Shown here piece after piece: positions 7,968 to 15,390 of a DNA stretch of 35,840 nucleotides. Source of the stretch: IDS-8 sp040902105 (GTDB lineage Bacteria > Pseudomonadota > Gammaproteobacteria > Steroidobacterales > Woeseiaceae); the NCBI GenBank assembly GCA_040902105.1, contig JBBDXW010000028.1:1-35840 (forward strand), in the 5' to 3' direction. A program made the position numbers and the translations under genes. The notes beneath the pieces are model-generated. The model was given only the letters and a program-made list of their open reading frames with translations. It did not search any database and was not told the DNA's origin. Position 1 is the stretch's first letter, and every line of letters begins with the position of its first letter.

Positions 7968-8660
7968 TCAGGTTTCCAGCGAGAACCGGTAGCCGCTGCC
8001 GCGAATCGTTTGCAGGTACCGGTCGTAGCCAAACGGTTCGAGCACGCTTCGGAGACGGCGGATGTGCACATCGACCGTCCGGACACCGACGGCGGAATCC
8101 CGATCCCAGACGTGAATCAGTAATTGTCGGCGACTGAACGCGCGGTCCGGGTTGCCGATCAGGAACAGCAACAGGCGATACTCGCGCGGCGCGAGTGAGA
8201 CGAATTTATCGTCGACGAGGACGCGATGACCGACTTTGTCGACGGCAATCCCGCCGGCATGGAGTCGCCCGCTGATATGCAGCGTTGCCGGCCGCCTGAG
8301 GCAGGCGCCGACACGTGCCAGGAATTCGCGGCTGGAAAAAGGCTTGCCGATAAAATCGTCGGCGCCGAGGTCCAGGGCTGCGACGACATCGTCGGGCTCG
8401 TGCCGCGCGGATGTCATGACGACGCGCATGTGCTTGAGAAGGTCGTTGCGCTTGACGTCGCTCAACAACTCGAGGCTCGCGAGACCCGGCAGGGCCCAAT
8501 CGAGAACCATGAGGTCGGGCTGCTTCTGCGTAACGGCCCTGAGCGCGCTGCCGGCGTCATCGGATTCGCTCACGTCGTGGCCCAGTTCTCGCAGTTCCCG
8601 GGCGATCCGGCCGCGCGCCGTGACGTCATCGTCTACGAGGAGTATCGAAGCCAGGTTCAT
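7968..8660 (-). CDS. Orphan PhoB-like response regulator
   Basis: This is a second OmpR/PhoB-family regulator of 230 residues, the same length as PhoB here. The receiver has Asp10-Asp12, phosphoacceptor Asp54 (VLDWALPG), Thr83 and Lys106 (GKPF). The winged helix carries REYRLLLFLI, RTVDVHIRRLRSVL and RGSGYRF, close to the PhoB recognition region. The ATG at 8660 with AGAAGG before it is preferred over an upstream start. No histidine kinase is adjacent. It may be phosphorylated by PhoR or a distant kinase. A four-unit 11-bp repeat lies upstream, and the lipoprotein and receptor genes lie downstream, which makes it a likely dedicated regulator of those two genes. Confidence 0.9.
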   Translation of the reverse strand: MNLASILLVDDDVTARGRIARELRELGHDVSESDDAGSALRAVTQKQPDLMVLDWALPGLASLELLSDVKRNDLLKHMRVVMTSARHEPDDVVAALDLGADDFIGKPFSSREFLARVGACLRRPATLHISGRLHAGGIAVDKVGHRVLVDDKFVSLAPREYRLLLFLIGNPDRAFSRRQLLIHVWDRDSAVGVRTVDVHIRRLRSVLEPFGYDRYLQTIRGSGYRFSLET

Positions 8661-8703
8661 AGCGCCTTCTCGGGTAGTGCAGCGCACAAGAAACCACATG
8701 GGC

Positions 8704-8743
8704 TTTACAGCCTGATTACGTTTACATTGCGGATTTGTTACGG
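8704..8743 (-). promoter_or_regulatory. Four-unit Pho-box-like array before the orphan regulator
   Basis: On the minus strand CCGTAAC, CCGCAAT, ACGTAAT and CTGTAAA recur at exact 11-bp spacing (plus-strand starts 8737, 8726, 8715, 8704). The pattern matches the phoB site (TCGTAAC/CTGTAAT). It ends 44 bp before the regulator ATG. It also lies about 134 bp upstream of the divergent permease gene, so it could control both directions. Confidence 0.65.
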
Positions 8744-8876
8744 CAAGCGGCTCCGGACCGCCTTGCGGGCGAATGGAACCCGGGCTGCGAATGCACTAGG
8801 CTACGGCGACGAGCGCCGCGGGGGGCACGCACCGCGCTCTGGTCTTCCATGGGGATGTCGTGCCGGGAAAGCGCCA

Positions 8877-10148
8877 ATGACCCTCAAACACCGCCTTGTG
8901 GCGATGAATTTCCTGCAGTTTTTTATCTGGGGTTCGTGGCTGATCACCATCGGCGCGTACTGGTTCCAGACCAAGCACTGGTCCGGTGCGCAGTTCGGCG
9001 CGATCTATTCGACCATCGGCCTGGCGGCCATATTCACGCCGTCGATCGCCGGAATTATCGCCGATAAATGGATCAATGCCGAGCGCCTGTACGGCGTGCT
9101 GCACATACTCGGCGCGGCGGCTTTGTTCACTGTCCCGATGGTCGACAGCCCGAACGCACTCTTCTGGGTGATGCTGCTGAACATGTGCTTCTACATGCCG
9201 ACCATTTCGCTGGCGATCGCGATCTCCTATTCGGCCTTGAAGGAAGACGGCAAGCACATCATCAACGATTACCCGCCTATCCGCGTATGGGGAACGATCG
9301 GTTTTATCGTCGCGATGTGGACGGTCAGCCTGCTGCATCTCGAAACCACCGCGGGACAGTTTTATGTCGCGTCGGGCGCGGCGCTGCTGCTCGGCCTGTA
9401 CTCGTTCACCCTCCCGAAATGTCCGCCGCGTTACGACCGGAGCGGCACGTCGTTGATCGATATGCTCGGCCTGCGGGCATTCAAGTTGTTCAAGCAGGGG
9501 CAAATGGCCGTCTTCTTCATTTTCGCCTTGCTGCTCGGCGCAGCGCTGCAGTTGACCAATGCCTGGGGCGACACCTTTCTGCACGACTTCGGCGACATGG
9601 AGCAGTACCAGGGGATGATCGCGGTGAAATATCCGGCCATCATCATGTCAATCTCGCAGATTTCGGAAACCCTGTTCATCCTCGCTATTCCGTTCTTCCT
9701 CGGCCGGTTCGGCATCAAGAAGGTGATGCTGATTGCCCTCACTGCGTGGGTGCTGCGGTTCGGCCTGTTCGCCTACGGCAACCCCGGCGACGGCCTGTGG
9801 ATGATCGTGCTGTCGTGCATCGTCTACGGCATGGCCTTCGACTTCTACAACATCTCCGGATCCATCTACGTCGAGACGCAAAGCGATCCGACAATCCGCG
9901 CCAGCGCGCAGGGCCTGTTCATGATGATGACCAACGGTTTTGGCGCGATGTTGGGCAGCGCCCTGAGCGGCCTCATGATTCACAAGTACTTTACCGACGC
10001 CGCCGGCAACATCGACTGGCACGGTGTCTGGCTGAGCTTCGCCGCTTACGCGCTGGTGGTGACGATCCTGTTCGCGATCCTGTTCAAGCACAAACACGAC
10101 CCGGCCGCCGGCCGCATTCCGCACGTCAAGGACCTGGCCTCGTCCTGA
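8877..10148 (+). CDS. nupG: Nucleoside permease, NupG/XapB family (MFS)
   Basis: This inner-membrane H+/nucleoside symporter homologue has 423 residues (E. coli NupG has 418). The N-terminal region closely follows the NupG pattern: FLQFFIWGSWLITIGAY, FGAIYSTIGLAAIF, GIIADKWINAERLYG and the family signature DYPPIRVWGTIGFIVAMW. About twelve hydrophobic segments are visible. The open frame extends far upstream through the divergent regulator gene. I chose the ATG at 8877, preceded by GGGAAA, because it matches the family N-terminus. It is transcribed away from the orphan regulator, and its 3' end overlaps that of hyfI. A role in salvaging nucleosides released from nucleotides under phosphate limitation is plausible but inferred. 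Confidence 0.88.
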   Translation: MTLKHRLVAMNFLQFFIWGSWLITIGAYWFQTKHWSGAQFGAIYSTIGLAAIFTPSIAGIIADKWINAERLYGVLHILGAAALFTVPMVDSPNALFWVMLLNMCFYMPTISLAIAISYSALKEDGKHIINDYPPIRVWGTIGFIVAMWTVSLLHLETTAGQFYVASGAALLLGLYSFTLPKCPPRYDRSGTSLIDMLGLRAFKLFKQGQMAVFFIFALLLGAALQLTNAWGDTFLHDFGDMEQYQGMIAVKYPAIIMSISQISETLFILAIPFFLGRFGIKKVMLIALTAWVLRFGLFAYGNPGDGLWMIVLSCIVYGMAFDFYNISGSIYVETQSDPTIRASAQGLFMMMTNGFGAMLGSALSGLMIHKYFTDAAGNIDWHGVWLSFAAYALVVTILFAILFKHKHDPAAGRIPHVKDLASS

Positions 10149-10659
10149 CACTCGTCTCCAGCAGGGCGAGCAATCCGCGGAGAAGCTGGTCGGGACTCGG
10201 CGGGCAGCCGCGAATGTGCAGATCGACCGGTACGACGCGCGAGACGCCGCCCACGACGGCATGACCGCCGGCGAATATCCCGCCGTCCAGTGCGCAGTTC
10301 CCGACCGCTACGACCCACTTCGGATCCGGTGTCGCCGCGTACGTGCGCTCGAGTGCCTCCCGCATGTTCTTCGTCACGGGCCCGGTGACCAGCAGTACGT
10401 CGGCATGACGGGGCGACGCGACAAATCGTAACCCGAAACGTTCGAGATCGTAGAAGGCGTTGCTCAGGGCATGCATCTCGAGCTCACAACCGTTGCAGGA
10501 GCCTGCATCGACTGCGCGTATCGCGAGGCTCCGGCCAAGCCGTTGACGCGCGGAGCGATCCAGCGCCGCTGCGAGTTCCACGAGTGCTTCGGGATCGGGC
10601 GGTGGCGGCGGCTCGGTGAGCGGAGCCTGGATGACGCTGTTGAACAGGAGTTTGCGCAT
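10126..10659 (-). CDS. hyfI: NuoB/HyfI-like iron-sulfur subunit
   Basis: This protein of 177 residues belongs to the small-subunit family shared by complex I NuoB and group 4 hydrogenases (HycG/HyfI). Four conserved cysteines that bind the proximal [4Fe-4S] cluster are present: Cys55 and Cys58 (SCNGCE), Cys122 (GNCA) and Cys152 (GCPPSP). The N-terminal 30 residues include a proline run. It is the last gene of the Hyf-like operon, 14 bp after hyfG, whose stop region supplies AAGGG as a ribosome binding site. Its last 23 bases overlap the convergent permease gene. The intact cluster indicates that the complex still carries electrons. Confidence 0.92.
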   Translation of the reverse strand: MRKLLFNSVIQAPLTEPPPPPDPEALVELAAALDRSARQRLGRSLAIRAVDAGSCNGCELEMHALSNAFYDLERFGLRFVASPRHADVLLVTGPVTKNMREALERTYAATPDPKWVVAVGNCALDGGIFAGGHAVVGGVSRVVPVDLHIRGCPPSPDQLLRGLLALLETSVRTRPGP

Positions 10660-10673
10660 TGCGATCGGCGCCC

Positions 10674-12188
10674 TTAGAGGTCGTGGCCGGAATAGGAACA
10701 GTTGAAGGATTTATTGCATAGAGGAAAGTCGGCGACGATATTGCCTTCGATTGCAGCCTCCAGCAGCGGCCACTGGAACCACGACGGATCGCGCAAGTGG
10801 CAACGCTGAACGACTGCGCCGTTGCCCAGGGACAGCCACGCGAGCACGTCGCCGCGGAATCCTTCCACCAGTGCCATGCCCTCGCCTTGCCGCAGCGGCA
10901 GGTCCGACCGGACGGCGCCCGCCGGTAACCGCTCGAGGATCTGTTCGACAAGGGAGAGACTTTGCTCGACTTCGCGGATGCGAATCCAGACGCGCGCATT
11001 CACATCGCCTTCGCGGAGCACCGGAACCTCGAAGTCGAGTTCCCCGTACGGTGGATAACCCGGGGTGCGGCGCGCATCGAAATTGCGGCCCGATGCGCGG
11101 CCGACGTAACCGCCTGCCGCATACTGCGCCGCAAGCTCGCGCTTCAGAATGCCGCTGCCCACGGTCCGGTTCTGCAGCGAAGCCGTATTTTCGTAGAGGA
11201 CGGCGAGCGCCGGCAATCGCGCCTGAATCTCCCCGGTGAGTGCACGGATGGCGAGTATGTCGTTCTCGTGCAGATCCACCGAAACGCCTCCGGGAACGAC
11301 GCAATCGCGCATGAGCCGGTGTCCGAAGCACGCATCGGCCGCGCGCAGCACGCGTTCACGCAAGATCCCGCAGTGCGCATGCATGAGCGCAAACGACGCG
11401 TCGTTACAGATTGCACCAATATCGCCCAGGTGATTCGCCAGCCGCTCGACTTCCGCCATGAGCGCCCGCAACCAGTGGGCACGCGGCGGCACTTCCACGT
11501 CCACGGCGGCTTCGGCGGCGCGCGCAAAGGCCAGTGCGTAGGCCACCGTGCTGTCGCCGGAGCAGCGTCCCGCGAGCATTGCGGCACGGCCGGGATCGCT
11601 GCCGGCCATGAGCCCTTCGATGCCCTTGTGGGCGTATCCCAGGCGTGCCTCGAGACGGACGATAGTCTCGCCGTTGGCGCTGAAGCGGAAGTGTCCGGGT
11701 TCGATGATGCCCGCGTGCACGGGGCCGACCGGAATCTCGTGCAGGCTCTCCCCTTCTGCCGGCAGGAACGCGTACTGCGAGCCTGGGCCTGTTGCGTCCG
11801 CCGCATGACCGAGCGGCGAGCGCACGCCCCAGCGGCCGTGATCGAGCCAGGGCCGTGTATCGGTCAGTCCATCCGGCTCGAAACCGAACAGGTCGCGGAT
11901 CGTGCGCTCGAGTCGCAAAGCAGGCGCGTGACGCTGGCTCAGGGAGACAAACCGTCCGTCGGTGCAGTCGAGACTCACGACGGCTATTGCACCGGCCTTT
12001 GCATCTGCATCGAGCAGCGCCGCGTGCACCGCGCCGGCGTCGGCCCAAAGCCCGAGCAGGCTCCAGTGCCCCGCCGCAAGCTGGTCCGCAACGAAACGCC
12101 AGCCTGTCTCGTCGATGCGTACGCGCGGCCACGGCCGGTGCTGTTCGACACGCGGGTGTTGCTCGACCAGTTCGGTGAGTGTGGACAT
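10674..12188 (-). CDS. hyfG: HyfG/NuoCD-like large subunit without [NiFe] ligands
   Basis: This protein of 504 residues has a NuoC-like N-terminal part (about 1-120) and a NuoD/hydrogenase large-subunit part. The region from EIPVGPVHAG to the conserved EARLGYAHKGIEGL is typical. At the position of the hydrogenase CGIC motif the sequence is AGRC (206-209), so the first cysteine is replaced by alanine. At the C-terminus, instead of DPCxxC, it reads DFPLCNKSFNCSYSG (487-501). The usual Ni-binding cysteine pairs are therefore not present, as in the energy-converting hydrogenase-related (Ehr) proteins. I chose the ATG at 12188 with GGGA upstream; a longer frame would overlap hyfF. H2 activity is unlikely; the electron donor is unknown. 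Confidence 0.9.
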   Translation of the reverse strand: MSTLTELVEQHPRVEQHRPWPRVRIDETGWRFVADQLAAGHWSLLGLWADAGAVHAALLDADAKAGAIAVVSLDCTDGRFVSLSQRHAPALRLERTIRDLFGFEPDGLTDTRPWLDHGRWGVRSPLGHAADATGPGSQYAFLPAEGESLHEIPVGPVHAGIIEPGHFRFSANGETIVRLEARLGYAHKGIEGLMAGSDPGRAAMLAGRCSGDSTVAYALAFARAAEAAVDVEVPPRAHWLRALMAEVERLANHLGDIGAICNDASFALMHAHCGILRERVLRAADACFGHRLMRDCVVPGGVSVDLHENDILAIRALTGEIQARLPALAVLYENTASLQNRTVGSGILKRELAAQYAAGGYVGRASGRNFDARRTPGYPPYGELDFEVPVLREGDVNARVWIRIREVEQSLSLVEQILERLPAGAVRSDLPLRQGEGMALVEGFRGDVLAWLSLGNGAVVQRCHLRDPSWFQWPLLEAAIEGNIVADFPLCNKSFNCSYSGHDL

Positions 12189-12198
12189 AGGGATCCCG

Positions 12199-13650
12199 TT
12201 ACCCGAGCAAGCTCGCGACATGGCGGAACCACGCGACGAGCGGCGCCGGCAGGTAGACGCCCGCGACGCAAACGAGTAACAGATGCGCGAACATCGGAAC
12301 GTAAGACGCATTCGCAGGCGCTGTGTTACCACGCGGTTCGCCGAACGCGAGACCGTTCAGCCGCAACAACAACGCGCCGAAGGCCACCATCAGGCCGAGC
12401 ACCAGCGGAATCGCAAGCAAGGGTTCTCGCGCAAAGGTCGAACTCACGAGCAGGAACTCGCTCATGAAAATGCCGAGCGGCGGCAATCCGGCGATCGCGA
12501 CGACACCAAGCACGAGACCCCAGCCGAGCCAGGGATGCGTCACGGTCAGTCCACCGATATCGGCGATCTTCTGCGAGCCTTTCACTTGCGCGATGTGGCC
12601 GACGGCGAAGAATATCGCCGACTTCGTCAGGCTGTGCATCACCATGTGCAGGAGTCCGGCGAAGTTGGCCAGCGGTCCGCCCATGCCGAATGCGAACGCT
12701 ATGATTCCCATGTGTTCGATCGACGAGTACGCGAACAGCCGCTTCACATCGGCGCGCCGGTACAGCATGAAGCTGGCGAAAATCAGGGACGTCAGGCCCA
12801 TCGTGATCAGCATGGGGCCGGGCGCAATCGCCCCCGGGTTGCCGGCGAGCAGCATCTTGAAACGCAGCAGGGCATACAGCGCGACGTTCAGCAGCAAACC
12901 GGAGAGCACCGCCGAGATCGGCGTCGGACCTTCGGCGTGCGCGTCGGGCAGCCAGGCATGCAGCGGCGCAAGACCGACCTTGGTACCGTAACCGAGCAGC
13001 AGAAATACGAACGCGACGTTGAGCAGCGCGGGATCGAATCCCGCCACGTGCTCGATCAGCACCGTCCAGACCATGGCATCCGATCCCTCGCCGACCACCG
13101 GCCGCGCAGCCATGTAGACGAGGATCGTGCCGAACAGCGCCAGCGCGATGCCCACGCTGCCGAGGATGAAATACTTCCACGCGGCCTCGAGCGCCTCGTG
13201 CGTGCGGTAGATGCCGACCATCAGTACGGTCGTGAGGGTGGCGAGTTCAATCGCCACCCAGATCAAGCCGATGTTGTTCGCGACGAGTGCCAGGTTCATC
13301 GCGAATATCAGCATCTGGTACATGGCATGATAGAAGCGCAGGTAATTCAGCGTAAGTTTGCCGCTCTCGAGCTCGTGGCCGATATAGGTCGCGCTGAACA
13401 CGCTGGTAGTGAACGCGACGAAAGTGTTCAGCACGATAAAGACGATGTTGAGATCGTCGACGAAAAGATATTTGCCGGGCTCGCTACGTTCGACGACAAA
13501 CAGCGACGCTGCCGCCACGAGCGTCAGCAACGACGCCAGCACGCTCAGTCGCGACGTCAGGCGGTAACCCGGTAACACGGCCAGCAGTGCCGCGGCGCCA
13601 ATGGGGATCAGGAGGACGAGCGCAACGGGATCGGGCATGAACGCGCTCAC
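12199..13650 (-). CDS. hyfF: HyfF/NuoN-like proton-translocating membrane subunit
   Basis: This polytopic inner-membrane protein of 483 residues belongs to the antiporter-like subunit family of complex I and group 4 hydrogenases. The key membrane glutamate is Glu135 (WVAIELATL) and the key lysine is Lys224 in GYGTKVGLAPLHAWLPDAH. Both are residues of the proton path in this family. The start is GTG at 13650, overlapping the hyfE stop codon in a GTGA arrangement, with GGTGA upstream. An ATG four codons later is an alternative. The 10-bp gap to hyfG supports one operon. Confidence 0.92.
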   Translation of the reverse strand: MSAFMPDPVALVLLIPIGAAALLAVLPGYRLTSRLSVLASLLTLVAAASLFVVERSEPGKYLFVDDLNIVFIVLNTFVAFTTSVFSATYIGHELESGKLTLNYLRFYHAMYQMLIFAMNLALVANNIGLIWVAIELATLTTVLMVGIYRTHEALEAAWKYFILGSVGIALALFGTILVYMAARPVVGEGSDAMVWTVLIEHVAGFDPALLNVAFVFLLLGYGTKVGLAPLHAWLPDAHAEGPTPISAVLSGLLLNVALYALLRFKMLLAGNPGAIAPGPMLITMGLTSLIFASFMLYRRADVKRLFAYSSIEHMGIIAFAFGMGGPLANFAGLLHMVMHSLTKSAIFFAVGHIAQVKGSQKIADIGGLTVTHPWLGWGLVLGVVAIAGLPPLGIFMSEFLLVSSTFAREPLLAIPLVLGLMVAFGALLLRLNGLAFGEPRGNTAPANASYVPMFAHLLLVCVAGVYLPAPLVAWFRHVASLLG

Positions 13651-14309
13651 AGGCGTTCACCGCGATAACGGTCGAGCACCTGCACGTCCACCGTATCGAA
13701 ACGCTCGCGGATTCGGAACAGGAAGATCCCGATAACGATAAAGGCGATCAGGATCGAAAACGCCACGCTGATTTCGACGACGAGCGGCATGCCCTGCGCA
13801 CCCGTTGCCGCCAGGACCAGCCCGTTTTCGAGCGACATGAAGCCGACAACCTGGCTCACCGCATTGCGCCGCGACACCATGAGCAACAAGCCGAGGAGAA
13901 GGACGGCCAGGGCGAACGCGAGGTCCTGGCGAGCGAGGGGATCGGCGTCGCCGGTTACGCGCAGCATCACCACCATCGACAGCGCTACCAGTGCGATACC
14001 CGCCAGCATGGTCAGGCCGATGCCGACCACGGTTTCAATCTCGCGATGGATACCGAGACGCTGGATGATCCGGTGCAACACGACGGGGATGACGATTGCC
14101 TTGAACACAAGCGCGATCGCAGCCGTCACATAGAGATGCGGCGCATCCTGTATGTACGCCTGCCATGCAACCGAGCACGCCAGCGCGAGCGAGTGCAGCG
14201 CGAAAGTATTGAGCAGCGCATAGAGGCGATCCTGGTAGAGCTGCACGAAACTGATCAACACGAGGCTTGCCGCAAGCAGGTGCGCGATGTCGAAGACCAG
14301 GCTGTTCAC
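13647..14309 (-). CDS. hyfE: HyfE-like membrane subunit
   Basis: This is a small hydrophobic protein of 220 residues with about seven membrane segments, matching hydrogenase-4 component E, which has a NuoK-like part. The frame stays open to 14339, but that extension runs into a REP-like palindrome. I therefore prefer the GTG at 14309 (VNSLVFDIAHLLAAS) with AGAGGG before it. The stop codon overlaps the hyfF start by 4 bases. The position between hyfC and hyfF matches the E. coli hyf gene order. Confidence 0.85.
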   Translation of the reverse strand: MNSLVFDIAHLLAASLVLISFVQLYQDRLYALLNTFALHSLALACSVAWQAYIQDAPHLYVTAAIALVFKAIVIPVVLHRIIQRLGIHREIETVVGIGLTMLAGIALVALSMVVMLRVTGDADPLARQDLAFALAVLLLGLLLMVSRRNAVSQVVGFMSLENGLVLAATGAQGMPLVVEISVAFSILIAFIVIGIFLFRIRERFDTVDVQVLDRYRGERL

Positions 14310-14324
14310 CAGGGGCCCTCTGCC

Positions 14325-14401
14325 GTAGGAGCCCGCCATTGCGGGCGACCTGCGCGGCGACTGGCGAAAGCGGATGGGTCGCGCGCGAGGCGGGCTCCTA
14401 C
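14325..14401. repeat. REP-like inverted pair inside the hyf operon, copy 2
   Basis: A left copy (14325-14349, starting GTAGGAGCCCGCC) and an inverted right copy (14378-14401, ending GGCGGGCTCCTAC) face each other across 28 bases, like a BIME. The left half is identical to the reverse complement of 15-39. It fills most of the gap between hyfC and hyfE and abuts the hyfE ribosome binding site. Confidence 0.85.
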
Positions 14402-14433
14402 GGCGCTTGAATTCGGCATTGTGCAGTCCTTCC

Positions 14434-15390
14434 CTAGAGGCTTCTGGACAGGAACATGAAGAGTGTCGCCAGCAGGCCGAGCATCAGCGCCGCGCCGAGG
14501 AACTCCGGGACGCGAAACACCCGCATCTTCGCGATCGCGGTTTCGAAAACCGCGAGCAGGATGCCGGCGACCGCGAGCTTGCCGGCATAGCTCGCCGCCC
14601 CCACCGCGTAGGCCGCGGTACCCATACCCGCTGTCGCAAGCCCCCAGGGCGCAAACAGGCACGCAAGCAGGGACGCATAGAGCAGCAGTTTCATCGAAGC
14701 CGCTAACTCGATCATGGCGAGGTGGCGCCCCGAGTATTCGAGCACCATCGCTTCATGCACCATCGTCAGTTCGAGATGAGTGGCCGGATTGTCGACCGGG
14801 ATGCGCGCGTTCTCCGCAATTGCGACCATAACGAACGCAACCAGCGCCAGGCCGACCGAGACGCTCAGGCCCGCCTGCGGCGAAGCCATGAACGCGGCCA
14901 CGGTCGACAACTGCGTCGAGCCGGCGACCAGCGCGAGCGGGAAGACGATCAAGAGCATCGCCGGTTCGGCGAGCGACGCGATCATCGCCTCGCGACTCGA
15001 GCCGATGCCGCCGAAGCTGGTGCCGACGTCCAGTCCGGCAAGGGCGAGGAAAAAACGCGCGCTGCCGAGCAGGGCGACGATGGCGATGAGGTCGGCCGTC
15101 CAGCTGAACATGAGCCCGGTTGCAAAGGTCGGCACGAGGGAGGCCGCGACCCAGGTGAAAGCGAATATCAGGTAGGGGGCTGCACGGAACAGCCAGGACG
15201 CACTCTCGGCGAGTACGACGTCTTTACGAAGCAGCCGGTACAGGTCGCGATACGGCTGCAGCGGCGAGGGACCCTGGCGGCGTTGCAGCCTGGCCCTGAC
15301 TTTGCGTACGAATCCGGTGAGCAATGGCGCCGCGATGAGCACCAGCGCCATCTGCAAGCCCTGCACCAGGAAGTCGGCGATCAAAGCCAT
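14434..15390 (-). CDS. hyfC: HyfC/NuoH-like membrane anchor subunit
   Basis: This membrane protein of 318 residues belongs to the NuoH/HycD/HyfC family, which connects the peripheral electron-transfer arm to the ion-translocating arm. The conserved cytoplasmic loop RRQGPSPLQPYRDLYRLLRK lies near residues 37-57. A second typical stretch, ENARIPVDNPATHLELTMVH, lies in the C-terminal half. About eight membrane segments are visible. Its ATG overlaps the end of hyfB by 10 bases, and no separate ribosome binding site is seen, so coupling is likely. A 124-bp gap with a REP-like element separates it from hyfE. Confidence 0.93.
   Translation of the reverse strand: MALIADFLVQGLQMALVLIAAPLLTGFVRKVRARLQRRQGPSPLQPYRDLYRLLRKDVVLAESASWLFRAAPYLIFAFTWVAASLVPTFATGLMFSWTADLIAIVALLGSARFFLALAGLDVGTSFGGIGSSREAMIASLAEPAMLLIVFPLALVAGSTQLSTVAAFMASPQAGLSVSVGLALVAFVMVAIAENARIPVDNPATHLELTMVHEAMVLEYSGRHLAMIELAASMKLLLYASLLACLFAPWGLATAGMGTAAYAVGAASYAGKLAVAGILLAVFETAIAKMRVFRVPEFLGAALMLGLLATLFMFLSRSL

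Noticed and set aside
8226..8876. Upstream extension of the permease frame
   Set aside because: It crosses the divergent regulator and the Pho-box-like array, and does not resemble any NupG N-terminus. The ATG at 8877 fits the family.
9068..10264. 398-codon plus-strand frame overlapping the permease
   Set aside because: It is the shifted shadow of the NupG-like gene, arginine-rich, without any membrane or domain pattern.
12283..13575. Long open frame of 430 codons on the plus strand
   Set aside because: It is antisense to hyfF, extremely rich in Arg, His, Gln and Glu, and has no fold pattern. Long antisense frames are common in GC-rich genes.
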